Shown in pieces: positions 52,845 through 62,075 of a stretch of DNA of 64,000 nucleotides. How positions within the stretch are numbered: position 1 is the stretch's first letter; each line of letters starts with the position of its first letter. Both the position numbers and the translations under genes were made by a program. The stretch comes from Gemmataceae bacterium (GTDB lineage Bacteria > Planctomycetota > Planctomycetia > Gemmatales > Gemmataceae). The notes under the pieces were generated by a model. The model was given only the letters and a program-made list of their open reading frames with translations. It searched no databases and was not told where the DNA came from. The stretch lies in the NCBI GenBank assembly GCA_009697105.1, contig SIAQ01000002.1, positions 1 to 64,000 of the forward strand, in the 5' to 3' direction.

Positions 52845-54659
52845 CTACACATTCACCAACGGCAACGACAGCGACACCATCACCGGCTCGGCATCGTTGT
52901 GCTCCGCTTCCGGGCGGTCGAGCACCGTATCAACGAGATAATACAACAGCTCGCGCAACTCCAACGGTTCGACTTCGTCGGCGATTGCCTCGGCACGAGC
53001 GCGATATTTCTCGATCAACTTCTCGGTCTTCTCGAACACGTTCGCTTTGGCGAACAACTGGCGAACGCGAGGCAACAAGTCCTCGTTGCGGCGCGGATGC
53101 TCGCCTTGCACGATCGCCAGCAGCTCCTCGCGATCGCCGCCCGACAGCGATTCAAGGGCCAGCGCCAGCAACAACGTCGGCCGACCGGCGAGCACATCCT
53201 GGCCGGCGACCATCTTGTTGTCGGCATCGCCCTGCCAATCTTTGAGGTCGTTGATAATCTGGAACGCCACGCCCAGGTGCCGACTGAAATCGGTGACCAT
53301 CTTCTCGTACTTGTCTGCCGCACCCGCAAGCCGAACACCCGAATAGAGTGCGGCTTCAAACGCCGGCGAGGTCTTCAGAGCGTAAATCTTCATCGCTTCG
53401 AGCGTGTTGATCGTCTTGTCTTTGGCGTCGCGCCACAGCAACTCGGCACCTTGGCCTTCACTCAGCTTCAGATGCGCGTCGGCGAGTTTATCGAGGATGT
53501 CCGCGGCGATCTCGGAGCCGAGCACCTTGCGTTCGCGGCTGACGAGCCGATAGCCCAGGCCAATGAGGTAGTCGCCGACGTTGATCGCCGTGCCGATGCC
53601 GTATTTGCGGTGCAGTGTCTGTTGGCCATAGCGGTAGGTGTCGTCGTCTTCGATGTCGTCATGGACAAGCGATGCCTTGTGGAACGTCTCGATTGCAAGA
53701 GCCGAGCGTTTGACGGAATCGGAAAGTTCAAGTCCTTCTGCCGACAGCGTGCCCTTGCCGCCCGTCAGCGCGTCATAGGTGGCGAGCGTAATGAAGGGGC
53801 GCGAGCGCTTGCCGCCCTGCATCAGCCAATCGTAGGAAATATTTTCGTGTAGCGTCAACGGGTCTTCCGATTGCACGCCGTCGAGCGGGTTCTTGTTGCG
53901 TTGTCGGGGCGCGAGCTTGTTCAAATTGGCAGGCTCGAACATCTGATTCGACGCACGCATCAGATGCACATACGTCTTCGTCTTCTTTTCCGGCGGCGCG
54001 GTCTTTAGGCCAATCATCTCGAAGACCCAATCGTTATCCACCGACGTGCTCTTGCAATTGCTCGACAACAGCGGGGCGGCGACGCACGGGATGCCGGCCA
54101 TCAGAATCTTGTCGATTGCTTTTTCCAGCACGTTCAAGCAGGCCACGCCGACGATCGCATCGACATGCCCGCTGACGATGATTTTGAGCACGATCGGCGT
54201 GCCTTCCGATACCAGCACCTTGTAGCCGAGGTCTTCCGCCTTGGTCTTGAAGTCGGCGACTTCGCACGCGCCGCACTTACGGCAATCGAGGCCGAACTCG
54301 TCGTAGTCGGCGGGGCAGCCTTCCGCGTTCTTCAAGCAGTGCGGCAAGAGCAACAACCGTCGCTTGAAATCGACCGCGCTGACCTGCTCGCGCCAGAACT
54401 CGTTCGAGATCGACACCATCGAGAAGCCGAGGAATTCTTCCGGCAAGCGGGTGTCGCGCAGAAGATCCTCGCCCATCTTTTGTAAGATCGGCTTCGTCAG
54501 CGTCTTTGACCGGTCAATATTCTTGACGAATTGCACCGCCTCGGCACGGATGCGATCACGCATCTCGCGTTCTTGCGGCACATTCTTGAGATGCGCGTTG
54601 TTGACTTTTTTGGCTTTGTCTACGGGAGGTTCTACCACGTGCGGTGTCCTCTGAAGCAT
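52845..54659 (-). CDS. DUF116-polyprenyl diphosphate synthase fusion
   Basis: Encodes 604 residues. Residues about 75-260 are a DUF116-like domain with a Cys cluster (LLLLPHCLKNAEGCPADYDE and LDCRKCGACEVADF). Residues about 280-600 are a trans-prenyl diphosphate synthase: GGKRSRPFITLATYDALTGG, first Asp-rich motif VHDDIEDDDTYR, and second Asp-rich motif INDLKDWQGDADN. It should chain-elongate IPP onto DMAPP. It sits 21 bp downstream of the squalene-hopene cyclase gene, transcribed the same way, so it may feed hopanoid synthesis. The fusion of these domains is the unusual point. Confidence 0.88.
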   Translation of the reverse strand: MLQRTPHVVEPPVDKAKKVNNAHLKNVPQEREMRDRIRAEAVQFVKNIDRSKTLTKPILQKMGEDLLRDTRLPEEFLGFSMVSISNEFWREQVSAVDFKRRLLLLPHCLKNAEGCPADYDEFGLDCRKCGACEVADFKTKAEDLGYKVLVSEGTPIVLKIIVSGHVDAIVGVACLNVLEKAIDKILMAGIPCVAAPLLSSNCKSTSVDNDWVFEMIGLKTAPPEKKTKTYVHLMRASNQMFEPANLNKLAPRQRNKNPLDGVQSEDPLTLHENISYDWLMQGGKRSRPFITLATYDALTGGKGTLSAEGLELSDSVKRSALAIETFHKASLVHDDIEDDDTYRYGQQTLHRKYGIGTAINVGDYLIGLGYRLVSRERKVLGSEIAADILDKLADAHLKLSEGQGAELLWRDAKDKTINTLEAMKIYALKTSPAFEAALYSGVRLAGAADKYEKMVTDFSRHLGVAFQIINDLKDWQGDADNKMVAGQDVLAGRPTLLLALALESLSGGDREELLAIVQGEHPRRNEDLLPRVRQLFAKANVFEKTEKLIEKYRARAEAIADEVEPLELRELLYYLVDTVLDRPEAEHNDAEPVMVSLSLPLVNV

Positions 54660-54680
54660 CGTCCCGCCATAAATGGCGGG

Positions 54681-56642
54681 CTATATTTGTTTTCGTACGC
54701 GACCAAGGGCGGATACGCTGAAGATTATCGGATACAATTTCTCAAAATACCAGAGTTTCGCGAAATAAAACCCGATCGGGGTAGGGTGGGAAAGACCGTT
54801 ATTCTCAATTCTCTCGACGAGCCAGGCGATGGCTTTATTCACGGCAAGCCCAGGGGTGAGGTACTCCGAACCCCTGGGCTTCGCGGACTCCAGGGGTTCG
54901 GGAGTACCCTCACCCCTGGACTTACTCACATCAACCAAAATATCCAACGCCAGCGCCGTCTCTTCGATGCTCGAAGGCGAGCCGAGGCCACCGCCCCAAC
55001 CGCCGTCAAGATTTTGGTTCTGGAGAAGCCAGGCAATTCCACGTTGCGCGGGTAACGTGTTCATCATACCAAGATCGCGGTAACTTGCTAGCACTCGGCT
55101 AGTGCCATATAGCGGATTTTCATCATTTGGCATGTGCTGATTGCCAAACCAGAGCGGCAGCCAGGAGCCATCCGAACGCTGCGTGCGGGCGAGGTAGGCG
55201 AGGGAACGTGGAATAGCCGTAACGCAAGTCCAATAGATAACTGGCAATCGTTTCGCATCACTCGGCCATCTAATCTTTGGTGCATTGCCATGAGCCAATT
55301 GGAATGTGCAATCCAGTCCAATGACGTTAATGAGCGATCGCAAGAAATGGGCAGTCAAGTCCGTACCGCTGCGGTCGAAAGGAAGGTGTCCCCACCCACG
55401 ACAGAATGTCGGCATCCCGCCATCACGATTCTGCAATCCAAGCAACCACATTGTTGCGTCCTGAATCGGGTCTTCCACCGCATGCAGATGTGAAATCGCC
55501 AAAATCGCCCCCGGCGTGTCGTCCGCGTCCGGCACGCCGCCGGGCAAATCGGTCCAGGCCCAACCGCCGGGGTCGGCGCCGGTATAGGGGTGGCGCGTTT
55601 TATATTGCTGGTTTAGAATCCAGTCGCGCAGCTGATCCTTGCGATCGAGCGATTGCAGTTCTCCGGCGGCAGCCAGCGCGTTGACGGCCAGCGTCGTCAC
55701 CCAGGTGGCGAGATTCGTGTCGATCGGCCAGCTGCCGTCGGGCCTGACCGAGTTGACGATGAACCGAACGCCTTCCCGCGCGACCGGATGATCCGCGTGC
55801 CCGATCGACGCCAGGCTCATCGTCACGAAGCTCGTCAGCGGGATCGCTTCGAGGTAGCCGCCCGACGATGGCTGAATGTTTTGGAGTACCCGCAAAGTTC
55901 TTGCGAGCGCTAAACGACGAGCAATGCGTGCGAACGGGTTCCACGGTTTCTTGTGATGATAGATGCACTGCCCAATCGCGATCAACGCCGGCAACGCATA
56001 ACTGACGACGTGCATCTTCACGAAACGGAACCACGATTGAGGCAGCACCGCCAACTCGAAAGGCAACGGCGGCACCTCGTCCCACGACACCAGGCTCGCC
56101 AGCGCGCACGTCGTCAAGATCGGCGTCGCAAACGTGCGGTCCTTGCCATAACGCTGGCGGATGGCTTCGGGCCATTGGTCCGGCTGGCCGTAGTGTTGGG
56201 TGAGCCAGGCTTCGGCGCGGGTTATTGTGTTTGCATACCCCCACCAATCGCTGCGCTCATGGTGGGGCTTGAGGTTAGCGCCAAGCCCCACCATGAGCGC
56301 AGCGATTGGTGGGGGTGAACCGTCCATCGGCTTCGTTAAATAAAACGCCGATCGGCACAGCATCGTCGTCGAGATGTTGCTCAGGCTGACCGTCGTATCG
56401 CCCCACCCGCCGTCGGGATTCTGATGGTCCGCCAACCACTTCAATCCACTGGCGATGAGCGACGGATGCGCCGGCCCACCGTTCGCCTGCACGAGGTGCA
56501 GCGCCATGACCGCCGTTGCTGTGGAGAGCGAGGATGTGGACAGCTCGCCGACCCAATGGCCGTCCGGCGTGCGTTCCGTCAGCAGAGCCGACAGCGCGGT
56601 CTGATAGGCAGCTTCGATGCGTTCGGTGGTGGCGGGTTGCAT
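54681..56642 (-). CDS. shc: Squalene-hopene cyclase
   Basis: Encodes 653 residues. The protonating motif DADD (Asp372, Asp374, Asp375) lies in VPDADDTPG. QW repeats are seen at NPDGGWGDTTV, NRDGGMPTF, RSDGSWLPLWFGNQ and NLDGGWGG; the protein ends at HPTPIGFYFAKLWYFEKLYP with the family C-terminal segment. It cyclises squalene to hopene at the membrane. Two in-frame repeat insertions are present: residues 110-135 from a family E palindrome and about 574-600 from a family B palindrome. Both lie in variable loops between conserved helices, so the enzyme may still fold. Confidence 0.95.
   Translation of the reverse strand: MQPATTERIEAAYQTALSALLTERTPDGHWVGELSTSSLSTATAVMALHLVQANGGPAHPSLIASGLKWLADHQNPDGGWGDTTVSLSNISTTMLCRSAFYLTKPMDGSPPPIAALMVGLGANLKPHHERSDWWGYANTITRAEAWLTQHYGQPDQWPEAIRQRYGKDRTFATPILTTCALASLVSWDEVPPLPFELAVLPQSWFRFVKMHVVSYALPALIAIGQCIYHHKKPWNPFARIARRLALARTLRVLQNIQPSSGGYLEAIPLTSFVTMSLASIGHADHPVAREGVRFIVNSVRPDGSWPIDTNLATWVTTLAVNALAAAGELQSLDRKDQLRDWILNQQYKTRHPYTGADPGGWAWTDLPGGVPDADDTPGAILAISHLHAVEDPIQDATMWLLGLQNRDGGMPTFCRGWGHLPFDRSGTDLTAHFLRSLINVIGLDCTFQLAHGNAPKIRWPSDAKRLPVIYWTCVTAIPRSLAYLARTQRSDGSWLPLWFGNQHMPNDENPLYGTSRVLASYRDLGMMNTLPAQRGIAWLLQNQNLDGGWGGGLGSPSSIEETALALDILVDVSKSRGEGTPEPLESAKPRGSEYLTPGLAVNKAIAWLVERIENNGLSHPTPIGFYFAKLWYFEKLYPIIFSVSALGRVRKQI
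54845..54923. repeat. Family B palindrome inside shc
   Basis: CAAGCCCAGGGGTGAGGTAC to CAGGGGTTCGGGAGTACCCT and a final CTTACT. The minus strand reads SKSRGEGTPEPLESAKPRGS and EYLTPGLAV without a stop. Four of the six frames of the element are open. Confidence 0.85.
56238..56315. repeat. Family E palindrome inside shc, 33-bp perfect arms
   Basis: CCCCCACCAATCGCTGCGCT plus CATGGTGGGGCTT (56238-56270) and its exact reverse complement (56283-56315) span 78 bp, exactly 26 codons. The minus strand encodes residues 110-135, starting PPPIAALMVGLG and ending ERSDWWG. Confidence 0.9.
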
Positions 56643-56729
56643 GGGTGGGGAGGGTTACCAGATGCCGGTTGAGAAAGCGCATGGATATCGAATCGCGTGC
56701 TAGCGTACATTGTAACACGCGTTTCGCAG

Positions 56730-56987
56730 TTATTTGTCGACCTCCCCGTCGCGGCCTCGGCCACTCGCATCAGCATCCGATTTCGGCGCCGTCATCACGA
56801 GCATCAACCCCACTCCGGCGATAATCAGCGACAACACGCCGCACACCGCGCCGGGGATGATGCCCATCATCGCCTCGCTCCAACTCGCCCGCGGCCCATT
56901 AATGATCGGCATACTTGCGGACACGCCGACCACGCACAGGCTCAGAACGAAACAGACGATACCAATGATGAGGGTGGCGGTTCGCAT
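56730..56987 (-). CDS. Small membrane protein
   Basis: Encodes 85 residues with two membrane helices: ATLIIGIVCFVLSLCVVGVS and IIPGAVCGVLSLIIAGVGLM, with a loop containing PRASWSEAM and a charged tail (SDADASGRGRDGEVDK). No family recognised. It lies between the radical SAM gene and shc with the same direction, so it may belong to the same operon. Confidence 0.6.
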   Translation of the reverse strand: MRTATLIIGIVCFVLSLCVVGVSASMPIINGPRASWSEAMMGIIPGAVCGVLSLIIAGVGLMLVMTAPKSDADASGRGRDGEVDK

Positions 56988-57045
56988 GAGTTGTTCTCGA
57001 GTGAAGTCGATGAGTGCCTGCCGGCTCTGGAGTCTAACAAACGCG

Positions 57046-58314
<1,269 letters not shown>

Positions 58315-58489
58315 GTAGGGGGTGCTTTCGTGTAGGGAGCGAGGCCAACATTTGCGGGTGAGGTGTATTATAATGGGTGGAGGGCAGTTTCGCGAATTTT
58401 TGCCGGCGGGAGGACCAGCATGGATGATGAATACTTGGCCGCGAGGCGCTTTGTCGTTCAAGCAGAGACATGACAAACAAACGTCATCG

Positions 58490-59707
58490 CTATCTGCCCG
58501 CTATTTTCCGTAAGCGGCTTGCCAAATCCGAAGCAGCCACAAAATTGAAGCGCCGGCCTTTGCGATTGCCCACCAGCAAACCCAGTTTTTCAAGTTCCAA
58601 GAGATCGGCGCGAGCGGTCTGCGGTGTCACCTTGCATAGCCGGGCATGCGATTCATAGGAAAAAGTCGCACCGACCTCGCGCTGCGCCTCGACCAAAACG
58701 GCTTGCTGGCGTTCGTTGAACATCGCAGGCAACAATGTCCGGGAAAGCCGCTTTTTCTCTTCGACTTTCTTCGCCAAATACTTCTGAAAGGCGCGAATGC
58801 TCTGTTCGATTGTTGTCAAATGATAAAAAAGGAAATAGGTGAGGTCGTTCTCGTCCTGCTCCGTGTCGAGGTATGCGCGGGCATACTTTTTGGGGTGTTG
58901 GCGAATAATGGATGAGATCGTCAGGTATTCCACAAGCCAATAGCGATTGCGCAACATCGACCAGTAGAAAAGCGCCCGCGCGGTTCGGCCATTGCCATCG
59001 ACAAACGGATGATCGTAGGCAAGCCAAAAGTGCAAGACGATGGCACGAACGACGGGATGGATGAACTCGCCTTGTTTGGTTCCGTTATTATTTGCGAATT
59101 GACACAAGCACCGTAATCGCTCAGCCAATTTCTCTGCGGGCGGCGGAATGTGCAGGGCTTGCTGATCTTCCTCATCCCAGACTTTGATTGATTCGTCAGA
59201 TCGACGGAATCGGCCGCAATCACGCGGATCGTCTATCGCGTTCTCCGTCAACTCACGCTGGATTTCTTGCAACAGCTCCACCGTCATCTTTTCGTTCTTT
59301 CGACCGTTGAGCATCTGAATCGTGCGGAAATTATTCACGATCATTTGTTGATCGCGATCCTTCGGCTTCCGATTTTGCAGAAGCATCTCCTTGGCCTCCT
59401 TGCGCGTGACGACAGCTCCTTCGATCTCGCTTGAAGCGATCGCTTCCTCGCACAATGAACTGATGAGATACCGCTGTTGATCTGCTTCAGATTCAAGCTC
59501 TGGCCAGGGCGATTGGACCGATCCGCCGAGATTCGTGTCGATAAGGTGCAATAGCTCAAGCACGGAGCCAGGTAGGCGAAACGTGAACGGTCGGCCGTGA
59601 ACATCCGTCAATAATCCGATTTTGAATGCTGGCCCGGCGCGAGAGAATTTGACAAAGTTCAAAATTGTTCGCTTGTTAGCCCTGCCAAACTCGCATGATT
59701 GGCACAT
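58490..59707 (-). CDS. Fic-domain AMPylase-like protein
   Basis: Encodes about 405 residues. The inhibitory helix SSEIEG is near residue 90; the catalytic FIC motif HPFVDGNGRTAR is complete; the C-terminus is a winged helix (ATFSYESHARLCKVTPQTAR). The start is uncertain: GTG at 59722, ATG at 59707, or TTG at 59662, whose TTGA overlaps the stop of the small gene upstream. It probably AMPylates a target protein and is self-inhibited through the SSEIEG helix. The winged helix suggests that it binds DNA, for example the palindrome at 59863. Confidence 0.85.
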   Translation of the reverse strand: MCQSCEFGRANKRTILNFVKFSRAGPAFKIGLLTDVHGRPFTFRLPGSVLELLHLIDTNLGGSVQSPWPELESEADQQRYLISSLCEEAIASSEIEGAVVTRKEAKEMLLQNRKPKDRDQQMIVNNFRTIQMLNGRKNEKMTVELLQEIQRELTENAIDDPRDCGRFRRSDESIKVWDEEDQQALHIPPPAEKLAERLRCLCQFANNNGTKQGEFIHPVVRAIVLHFWLAYDHPFVDGNGRTARALFYWSMLRNRYWLVEYLTISSIIRQHPKKYARAYLDTEQDENDLTYFLFYHLTTIEQSIRAFQKYLAKKVEEKKRLSRTLLPAMFNERQQAVLVEAQREVGATFSYESHARLCKVTPQTARADLLELEKLGLLVGNRKGRRFNFVAASDLASRLRKIAGR

Positions 59708-59844
59708 TGCTCCCAATTCCACATCTCATTGTTAGCTTTTTTCACCCATTCCTGAATGTCAGGTTCGGCGTAACGCACCAGAAAATCAGGCTTTGCATCT
59801 TCGAGCACAGCACGAAGCGATTTGCCTTGTTTGGGTTTTTTCAT
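59659..59844 (-). CDS. Small protein coupled to the Fic gene
   Basis: Encodes 61 residues from the ATG at 59844: MKKPKQGKSLRAVLEDAKPD, FLVRYAEPDIQEWVKKANNE, MWNWEQCANHASLAGLTSEQ. It ends where the Fic coding region begins, which suggests translational coupling. The family is not recognised. A regulator, adaptor or antitoxin of the Fic protein is possible. Confidence 0.5.
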   Translation of the reverse strand: MKKPKQGKSLRAVLEDAKPDFLVRYAEPDIQEWVKKANNEMWNWEQCANHASLAGLTSEQF

Positions 59845-59862
59845 GACGGCACGGACACTAAA

Positions 59863-59929
59863 TATCTTTAAATTATTCAATAATTTAAAGATACCATTCG
59901 GGTCACGAATGGCAATATCTTTAAATAAT
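59863..59929. promoter_or_regulatory. AT-rich operator of the Fic module
   Basis: TATCTTTAAATTATT (59863-59877) and AATAATTTAAAGATA (59879-59893) are perfect 15-bp arms around one base. A further half site TATCTTTAAATAAT follows at 59916-59929 and CCATTCG/CGAATGG lies between. The block is far more AT-rich than the surrounding sequence and sits 19 bp upstream of the small gene. Confidence 0.6.
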
Positions 59930-59971
59930 AGAAAAATTTAAAGTTGCGCCCTTCGGCCTGTTTGCGCAATC

Positions 59972-60012
59972 ACGCTCGCCCGGGATGGTGCGAGCGCTAA
60001 ACCGCCAGCGGC
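59972..60012. repeat. Family A palindrome, degenerate
   Basis: ACGCTCGCCCGGGATGGTGC and GAGCGCTAAACCGCCAGCGG. It lies just before the RraA-like gene's stop. Confidence 0.5.
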
Positions 60013-60014
60013 AA

Positions 60015-60740
60015 TCACTTCCCCTTCAGCCGTTTCGCCAGGGCGTCGATTTGGGCTTTGCATGCCTTGCGCGCTTCGCCATAACCCTTCGGGTTGATTT
60101 TCGGCGTCTTCAGGTAATCGAGCACAATTTGCTCGGCGGCGACGAGTTCGGCACACGCATGCGCGGTTTCCGACGCGACTTCGTTCGGGATCGTCGTCAC
60201 GCCGTTGCGGTCGCCATGCAGCAGTTGGCCGGGCGTGATCTGGATGCCGCCGACATGCACCGGGACATGAACCTGCAAGATATGGCAGAAGCCGTGGGCG
60301 CAGATCGCGCCGTCGGCGAAGCACGGGAAGCTCATCGCCTCGACTTGATCAAGATCGCGTGCCGCCCCGCTCGTGATGAGACCGGCCGCGCCGAACGCCT
60401 TGTAGGTGGTGCACATGACCTCGCCGAACGTCGCTGACATCACCGGCGTGTCGAGATCCTGGAACACGACGATCGGCGGCCCCGGAATCTCGGCGAAGGC
60501 GGCGACTTGCTGATCCAGGCCCGAGTAGACGTTGCCCGATGTCGGCGGAAAAGCCGAGCGGAACGTCGCCGTCGAGGCGTATCCGACCATCGGTGGAAGC
60601 TTCGGGTAACACGCCTGGATGCGCTTGTCCATGTAGAAAGCCGTGCGCGAGCAGAGATCGAACAACTCGACGACGTTGCAAATCGTCGGCGTGTCGTACT
60701 TCTTCAGTAGGGCGAGGTCGGCGGCGGAAATTGGAGACAT
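60015..60740 (-). CDS. RraA-family protein (HMG/CHA aldolase-like)
   Basis: Encodes 241 residues. RraA-fold marks are KKYDTPTICNVVELFDLCSR, GEVMCTTYKAFGAAGLITSG, AARDLDQVEAMSFPCFADG with the conserved Arg-Asp, and QLLHGDRNGVTTIPNEVASE with the second Asp. Some members are metal-dependent 4-hydroxy-4-methyl-2-oxoglutarate aldolases, and others are regulators of RNase E. The short, soluble protein is typical; which activity applies is open. No dedicated pathway gene is adjacent. Confidence 0.85.
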   Translation of the reverse strand: MSPISAADLALLKKYDTPTICNVVELFDLCSRTAFYMDKRIQACYPKLPPMVGYASTATFRSAFPPTSGNVYSGLDQQVAAFAEIPGPPIVVFQDLDTPVMSATFGEVMCTTYKAFGAAGLITSGAARDLDQVEAMSFPCFADGAICAHGFCHILQVHVPVHVGGIQITPGQLLHGDRNGVTTIPNEVASETAHACAELVAAEQIVLDYLKTPKINPKGYGEARKACKAQIDALAKRLKGK

Positions 60741-60757
60741 AGGTAAGATTCCTCTTG

Positions 60758-60805
60758 GTTTACGTTTAGCGCTCGCAGGGCGCCATGCGAGCGCTAAACG
60801 TAAAC
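60758..60805. repeat. Family A' palindrome with 20-bp perfect arms
   Basis: GTTTACGTTTAGCGCTCGCA and TGCGAGCGCTAAACGTAAAC surround GGGCGCCA. It lies between the RraA-like gene's start and the lipA stop. Confidence 0.9.
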
Positions 60806-60821
60806 GAATAACGTAAACGGG

Positions 60822-61715
60822 TCAAACCATCTCATCAGCATGATAACTCGAACGCACAAACGGCCCGCTGGCGACTTCGCGGAAGCCGAGCGATCGCGCC
60901 AGCACCGCGAGTTGATCGAACTCCTCCGGTGGCAGGTAGCGAGCGACCGGAATGTGCTTCAGCGTCGGCGACAGGTATTGGCCAAGCGTCAGGACATCGC
61001 AACCTGCGGAGCGCAGGTCGCCGAATACGTCGAGCAATTCCTCGCGTGTCTCGCCCAGGCCGAGCATCAAGCCGGACTTCGTCACAATGTGCGGCGCCTT
61101 CGCTTTGACGCGCGCCAGCAGATCGAGCGAGCGCTGGTACTCCGCTCGGCCTCGTACTTTCTTGTAAAAGCGTGGCACGGTTTCGGTGTTGTGGTTGAAG
61201 ACCTCCGGCTGGGCTTCGATGACGCGATCGATCGCCGCGGTGTCGCCGAGGAAATCAGGCGTGAGCACTTCGATGCGAGCCGAGGTCCGAGCGCGAACGG
61301 CGAGCACGCATTGATAGAAATGCTCGGCCCCGCCATCGCTGAGATCGTCGCGCGTGACCGAGGTAATGACGACGTGCTTCAGACCAAGCCGATGGGCCGC
61401 CTCGGCGACGCGGGCGGGTTCGTCCGTTTCAAGGGCCTCCGGTGTGCCACGAGGAACGGAGCAGAAACCGCATGGCCGGGTGCACAGGTTGCCCATGACC
61501 ATGAACGTGGCCGTACGGCGCGACCAACACTCGGGGCGGTTGGGACAGCGTGCGCTTTCGCAGACTGTCTCCAGGCCGAGTTCGTGGATGAGATTGTTGG
61601 TAAAGAAATTCTCGTTGCCAACGGGCAGCGGGCGTTTCAACCAATCGGGCAGACGGCGCGCGGGCTCGGCGGGCGGCGCGGCGAGTTCCGAGATGATCAT
61701 GGGAAGGGTCAGCAT
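60822..61715 (-). CDS. lipA: Lipoyl synthase
   Basis: Encodes 297 residues from the ATG at 61715 (a second ATG at 61700 is an alternative start). The auxiliary cluster motif CESARCPNRPECW and the radical SAM motif CTRPCGFCSV are complete, as is the C-terminal RSSY (FVRSSYHADEMV). Other blocks are RTATFMVMGNLCTRPCGFCS and VVITSVTRDDLSDGGAEHFY. It inserts two sulfurs into octanoyl groups on lipoyl domains. The companion lipB is not adjacent. Confidence 0.96.
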   Translation of the reverse strand: MLTLPMIISELAAPPAEPARRLPDWLKRPLPVGNENFFTNNLIHELGLETVCESARCPNRPECWSRRTATFMVMGNLCTRPCGFCSVPRGTPEALETDEPARVAEAAHRLGLKHVVITSVTRDDLSDGGAEHFYQCVLAVRARTSARIEVLTPDFLGDTAAIDRVIEAQPEVFNHNTETVPRFYKKVRGRAEYQRSLDLLARVKAKAPHIVTKSGLMLGLGETREELLDVFGDLRSAGCDVLTLGQYLSPTLKHIPVARYLPPEEFDQLAVLARSLGFREVASGPFVRSSYHADEMV

Positions 61716-61864
61716 AAATACCGCAGTTTCGCTTTCGTCACCAAATCCACTAGGTTGCAAAAATTCGCTGGTTTCCGTCCTTCCGCCAAACCGATTATTA
61801 CAGTGGCGGCGCAAAGAATAGTTTATGGGAGCGACGAACCAACGCAAACGCGGGTTTGGAATTC

Positions 61865-61919
61865 CGCCGCTTGCGGGTTAGCGCTCACAGCATCCCGCGC
61901 GATCGCTACCGGGTAAACG
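61865..61919. repeat. Family A palindrome, degenerate
   Basis: CCGCCGCTTGCGGGTTAGCG pairs poorly with GCGATCGCTACCGGGTAAAC. It lies in the 360-bp divergent gap between lipA and the HEAT protein; the rest of the gap holds no gene. Confidence 0.5.
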
Positions 61920-62075
61920 AAAGAGAAACCCTATCCTTCGCAACGAGATAGTTTGGAAAAACGCGAAATTTGGATAAAATGGGACTGCGCCCGCTCGCCC
62001 CTCCCAGCACATAGATTCGTTGCGAAGATGCCTCGACGGACCGCGATTCTTCCTCGATTGAAGGATGCCGATTCC

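Noticed and set aside
60840-61916. A 358-codon open frame on the plus strand
   Set aside because: It is antisense to lipA, whose Cys motifs are complete.
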